From Rhizobium favelukesii (GTDB lineage: Bacteria > Pseudomonadota > Alphaproteobacteria > Rhizobiales > Rhizobiaceae), in NCBI RefSeq assembly GCF_000577275.2, contig NZ_HG916852.1:685001-749000 (forward strand): a DNA stretch of 64,000 nt. The letters run 5' to 3'. The notes beneath the pieces are model-generated. The model did not search any database and was not told the DNA's origin. It saw only the letters and a program-made list of their open reading frames with translations. Below are positions 60,562 to 64,000 of this stretch, in pieces; positions within the stretch are counted from its first letter, which is position 1; each line of letters opens with the position of its first letter. The position numbers were made by a program, and so were the translations under genes.

Positions 60562-60923
60562 AGAAAAAAGTGCTTACCGTGGATGATTCACGGACCATTC
60601 GGAACATGCTTCTCGTGACGCTCAACAATGCGGGCTTCGAGACGATCCAGGCCGAAGACGGCGTCGAAGGCCTCGAGGTTCTGGAAGAATCCAATCCCGA
60701 CGTCATCGTCACCGACATCAACATGCCGCGCCTCGACGGTTTCGGCTTCATCGAAGGCGTTCGCCGCAACGACAAATATCGCGCGATCCCGATTCTGGTC
60801 CTGACAACCGAAAGCGATGCGGAAAAGAAGAACCGCGCGCGCCAGGCAGGTGCCACCGGCTGGATCGTCAAGCCTTTCGACCCTGCCAAGCTGATCGATG
60901 CCATTGAGCGCGTAACCGCTTAA
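60558..60923 (+). CDS. cheY1: Chemotaxis response regulator CheY1
   Basis: This 121-residue single receiver has the acidic pocket (TVDDSRTIRN, Asp9 and Asp10), phosphoacceptor Asp53 in VTDINMPRLDG, Thr83 and Lys105 in IVKPFDPAKL. In rhizobia CheY1 acts as a phosphate sink while CheY2 slows the motor. It overlaps cheS by 4 bases and is followed by cheA after 17 bases. Confidence 0.95.
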   Translation: MKKKVLTVDDSRTIRNMLLVTLNNAGFETIQAEDGVEGLEVLEESNPDVIVTDINMPRLDGFGFIEGVRRNDKYRAIPILVLTTESDAEKKNRARQAGATGWIVKPFDPAKLIDAIERVTA

Positions 60924-60940
60924 ACCCAGGATTTTCGCCT

Positions 60941-63208
60941 ATGGATATGAACGAAATCAAAGAGATCTTTTTCCAGGAGTGCGAGGAGCAGCTCGCCGAA
61001 CTGGAATCCGGTCTCCTGAAAATGAATGATGGCGATCGCGATCCGGAAACCGTCAACGCGGTGTTCCGTGCCGTCCATTCGATCAAGGGCGGCGCTGGCG
61101 CCTTCGGTCTGGATGATCTTGTCGCTTTCGCGCATGTCTTTGAGACCACACTTGATTGCGTTCGTTCCAACAAGCTTGAGCCGACACAGGATGTCCTGAA
61201 GGTCATGCTGAAGTCGGCAGACGTGCTGGCCGACCTGACCAACGCCGCCCGCGATGGCGGCAGCGTCGATGAAAGCCGCAGCCGCGGCCTGGTCAAGGAA
61301 CTGGAAGCGCTCGCCAACGGCGAGCTGCCCAAACAGTCGGCTGCCGTGGAAGCACCGGCCGCGAAGCCGGCGACGGTCGCCGCCGCTCCGGCGCCTAAGC
61401 CCACCGATGACAGCGGCTTCCAGCCGATCCCCTTCTCCTTCGACGACTTCAGCGGTGAGGAAGAGGCTGGCTCCGATCTGCCCACATACGAAATTACCTT
61501 CAAGCCGCGCTCTGACCTCTATTCCAAGGGCAACGACGCGACGCTGCTGCTGCGCGATCTAAGCCGTCTTGGCGAGATGAGCTGCTACTGCAACATGGAT
61601 GCGTTGCCCGGTCTCGACGAGGTCGATCCGGAAGCGGCGTATTTCTACTGGAACGTGACTCTCAAGACCGACAGGGGCGAGGACGCGGTCCGTACGGTCT
61701 TCGAATTTGCCGAGTGGGATTGCGACCTGGATGTCCTCGCCACTGAGACAAACGCCGTGGCTTCTGCCTCCGAAGAACTGCCGATGATCCCGGTTCCTTT
61801 CGATCTGTCGATCCTCGATGACGGTGCTGCGGAAGCGCCAGCAGAGCAGCCAAAGTCCGATGCGGCAGCTGCCGTTGCTGCTGCCGAAACCGCGTCCAAC
61901 GTCACGCAGATGGCTGCCGCCGCTGCCCGCGTCGAAAAGAAGGAATCCGCTGCCGCCGCTGCTGCGAGCGCTGCCGCTGCCGCCCAGAACAATGCCGCCG
62001 CCGGCCAGACGATCCGTGTCGATCTCGACCGCGTCGACCGCCTCATCAACCTCGTTGGCGAGCTCGTCATCAACCAGGCGATGCTGTCGCAAAGCGTCAT
62101 CGAAAACGACACGACCGGCACGTCGTCGATCAATATGGGCCTCGAAGAGCTGCAGCAGCTCACCCGCGAGATCCAGGATTCGGTCATGGCGATCCGCGCG
62201 CAGCCGGTGAAGCCGGTCTTCCAGCGCATGTCGCGTATTGTTCGCGAAATCGCCGACATGACCGGCAAGACAATCCGCCTGATCACCGAAGGCGAGAACA
62301 CCGAAGTCGACAAGACGGTCATCGACAAGCTGGCCGAACCGCTGACGCACATGATCCGCAACGCAGTCGACCACGGCATCGAAACGCCCGAGAAGCGCGC
62401 CGCCGCCGGCAAGAACGTCGAGGGCACGGTTCGCCTGACGGCCAAGCATCGCTCCGGCCGCATCCTGATCGAGCTGGCCGACGACGGCGCCGGCATCAAC
62501 CGCGAGAAGGTGAAGCAGAAGGCGATCGCCAACGAGCTGATCCCGTCCGACGCAAATCTGACGGATGAGGAAATCGACAACCTGATCTTCCTGCCGGGTT
62601 TCTCCACGGCTGACAAGATCTCCGACATCTCCGGTCGCGGCGTCGGCATGGACGTCGTCAAGCGTTCGATCCAGGCGCTCGGCGGCCGCATCAACATCAC
62701 CTCGAGGCCGGGGCAGGGCTCTGTCTTCACGATGAGCTTGCCGCTGACACTCGCCGTTCTCGATGGCATGGTCGTCACGGTCGCCGGCCAGACGCTGGTC
62801 GTGCCGTTGACGGCGATCGTCGAAACGCTGCAGCCGGAAGCTGCCGCGATCCACTCCTTCGGCGCCAGCCATCGCCTGATCTCGATCCGCAACAGCTTCT
62901 GCCCGCTGGTCGATGTCGGTCGCATCCTGAACTTCCGTGCCACCCAGGCCAACCCGGTCGAAGGCGTTGCTCTTCTCGTGGAGTCCGAAGGCGGCGGTCA
63001 GCGCGCCCTCATGGTCGATGCGATCCAGGGCCAGCGCCAGGTGGTTATCAAGAGCCTTGAGGCGAACTACACGCACGTTCCGGGCATCGCTGCGGCAACC
63101 ATCCTCGGCGATGGCCGCGTGGCGCTGATCCTGGATGTCGACGCGGTCGTGGGAGCTTCCCGCGGTCAAGCGCTGAGGCAGGAAGTGTCGCTGGCGGCGG
63201 TGGGGTAA
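60941..63208 (+). CDS. cheA: Chemotaxis histidine kinase CheA
   Basis: The 755-residue CheA has the P1 domain with phosphorylation site His46 in RAVHSIKGGAGAFGL, a P2-like docking region (about 170-270), an Ala/Glu linker, the P3 dimer domain (about 360-420), the P4 ATPase (HMIRNAVDHGIETPEKR, DDGAGINREKV, GRGVGMDVVKRSI) and the P5 CheW-like domain. It phosphorylates CheY1 and CheB in response to receptors. The gene is complete and in the rhizobial order. Confidence 0.97.
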   Translation: MDMNEIKEIFFQECEEQLAELESGLLKMNDGDRDPETVNAVFRAVHSIKGGAGAFGLDDLVAFAHVFETTLDCVRSNKLEPTQDVLKVMLKSADVLADLTNAARDGGSVDESRSRGLVKELEALANGELPKQSAAVEAPAAKPATVAAAPAPKPTDDSGFQPIPFSFDDFSGEEEAGSDLPTYEITFKPRSDLYSKGNDATLLLRDLSRLGEMSCYCNMDALPGLDEVDPEAAYFYWNVTLKTDRGEDAVRTVFEFAEWDCDLDVLATETNAVASASEELPMIPVPFDLSILDDGAAEAPAEQPKSDAAAAVAAAETASNVTQMAAAAARVEKKESAAAAAASAAAAAQNNAAAGQTIRVDLDRVDRLINLVGELVINQAMLSQSVIENDTTGTSSINMGLEELQQLTREIQDSVMAIRAQPVKPVFQRMSRIVREIADMTGKTIRLITEGENTEVDKTVIDKLAEPLTHMIRNAVDHGIETPEKRAAAGKNVEGTVRLTAKHRSGRILIELADDGAGINREKVKQKAIANELIPSDANLTDEEIDNLIFLPGFSTADKISDISGRGVGMDVVKRSIQALGGRINITSRPGQGSVFTMSLPLTLAVLDGMVVTVAGQTLVVPLTAIVETLQPEAAAIHSFGASHRLISIRNSFCPLVDVGRILNFRATQANPVEGVALLVESEGGGQRALMVDAIQGQRQVVIKSLEANYTHVPGIAAATILGDGRVALILDVDAVVGASRGQALRQEVSLAAVG

Positions 63209-63211
63209 GCG

Positions 63212-63679
63212 ATGTCATATGCCGTAAAAAGTCTGAAGGATGGGGACCGCGAGTTGATCGCGTTCCGCATCGGGGATCAGGAATTTTGCGTGAATGTCAT
63301 GTCGGTGCGCGAGATCCGCGGTTGGACGCCGGCAACGGCGATGCCGCACTCGCCTGGCTACATGAAGGGCGTCATCAATCTGCGCGGTGCGGTGCTGCCG
63401 ATTATCGATCTGTCGGCTCGCCTCGGTATGCCGCCAACCGTGCCGACAGCGCGACACGTCATTATCGTGGCTCAGGTGCACCGCAAGGTCGTGGGTCTGC
63501 TGGTTGATGCCGTATCCGATATTCTGACCGTTACCGAAGATAACGTTCAGCCGACGCCGGAAATCGCATCTGAACTGCAGCGTCAGTTCGCTCGCGGTAT
63601 CCTGGCGATCGACAAGCGCATGATCTGCCTGCTCGAACTCGAAGCCATTTTCCCCGAAACGGAAAGCGAAGCCGCATGA
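63212..63679 (+). CDS. cheW: Chemotaxis coupling protein CheW
   Basis: The 155-residue CheW links receptors to Che[41 protein letters not shown] and [20 protein letters not shown] match the two-lobed SH3-like fold. It starts 3 bases after cheA and overlaps cheR by 4 bases (ATGA). Confidence 0.96.
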   Translation: MSYAVKSLKDGDRELIAFRIGDQEFCVNVMSVREIRGWTPATAMPHSPGYMKGVINLRGAVLPIIDLSARLGMPPTVPTARHVIIVAQVHRKVVGLLVDAVSDILTVTEDNVQPTPEIASELQRQFARGILAIDKRMICLLELEAIFPETESEAA

Positions 63680-64000
63680 ATGTCCTGAGTGCAAAAGACA
63701 CGCGGCAGGGAAGCCCTGACGAGGTGCTGGCGAGCGGAGAATATCCGCTGACGCGCCGCGACCTCATGGAAATTGCTGCGATGATCTACTCGGATGCGGG
63801 GATCTTCCTGAACGAGACAAAGGCGTCGCTGGTCTACTCGCGTCTTTCGAAGCACATCCGCAACCTCGGCCTCTCCGGATTTCGGGAATATTGCGCGCTC
63901 GTTTCTTCACCGGCAGGCGCCGCGCCGCGCCGCGAGATGCTGTCGCATCTGACGACGAACTTCACCCGCTTCTTTCGCGAGAACCATCACTTCGAGCATC
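63676..64000 (+). CDS. cheR: Chemotaxis protein methyltransferase CheR (3' end outside window)
   Basis: The frame opens at ATG 63676, overlapping the cheW stop, and runs to the window edge for 108 codons. It reads [20 protein letters not shown] and [20 protein letters not shown], then [20 protein letters not shown], the N-terminal helical domain and start of the catalytic domain of CheR. CheR methylates receptor glutamates with SAM. The rest of the gene lies beyond the window. Confidence 0.95.
   Translation, partial: MNVLSAKDTRQGSPDEVLASGEYPLTRRDLMEIAAMIYSDAGIFLNETKASLVYSRLSKHIRNLGLSGFREYCALVSSPAGAAPRREMLSHLTTNFTRFFRENHHFEH

Noticed and set aside
61559..63169. Long minus-strand open frames opposite cheA
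   Set aside because: Antisense shadow of cheA, with repetitive Asp/Arg/Val composition.
1..64000. CRISPR arrays, IS elements and prophage
   Set aside because: No spaced direct repeats, transposase, integrase or phage structural gene was seen.

Overview
The window comes from an alphaproteobacterium, most likely the chromosome of a Rhizobium or close Rhizobiaceae relative. Reasons: high GC throughout; the gene order icpA-cheS-cheY1-cheA-cheW-cheR at the right end, which is the rhizobial che operon; a large PodJ-type polarity protein with Sel1 repeats; and the order murA, DUF2948, hisD, UPF0262, LMW phosphatase, infA, maf, yacG, tRNA-Phe. All calls come from reading the sequence; no searches were run.

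Layout. 0-3 kb: a PLP trans-sulfuration enzyme divergent from an Lrp regulator, then an atypical SDR. 3.4-7.2 kb: podJ. 7.5-14.2 kb: two divergent regulator/target pairs (MarR with a GFA-type protein, TetR with an MFS pump), both with palindromic candidate operators, and a transporter-fused hybrid histidine kinase (CrbS-like). 14.3-26 kb: mscL, an aminotransferase, galE, a 3-hydroxyisobutyryl-CoA hydrolase, a UvrD-type helicase, small envelope or stress proteins, a frameshifted acyltransferase and a lower-GC glycosyltransferase next to tRNA-Thr. 26.7-32.4 kb: the conserved murA to tRNA-Phe block. 32.4-36 kb: accessory DNA downstream of tRNA-Phe, bounded by a 15-bp copy of the tRNA 3' end and holding secreted proteins of unknown function and gene remnants. 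36-42 kb: small genes, OsmC, a DMT transporter and a polysaccharide cluster (pyruvyltransferase, flippase, frameshifted GT2) fed by a very AT-rich leader. 42.7-51.2 kb: a dense signalling region with an overlapping operon (membrane kinase, response regulator, REC-HK-REC hybrid, glyoxalase-hydrolase fusion), a divergent response regulator, a LuxR protein whose end runs out of frame into a REC domain, and a soluble kinase. 51.3-58.2 kb: secDF with an upstream membrane protein ending in a His-Gly-Pro-Pro motif, a YbaL-type antiporter, an XRE regulator, a GT39 transferase and an unannotated 37-aa membrane peptide. 58.5-64 kb: the che operon, with cheR cut by the window end.

The most interesting candidates are the short membrane protein upstream of secDF, which looks like a translation-arrest peptide monitoring protein export (ApdP-like); the 2.6-kb tRNA-Phe-bounded mini-island; and the glyoxalase-hydrolase fusion coupled to a phosphorelay. 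Four apparent frameshifts can each be repaired by adding exactly one base, two of them clearly in short G runs. This suggests either systematic base under-calling in the assembly or recent gene decay.
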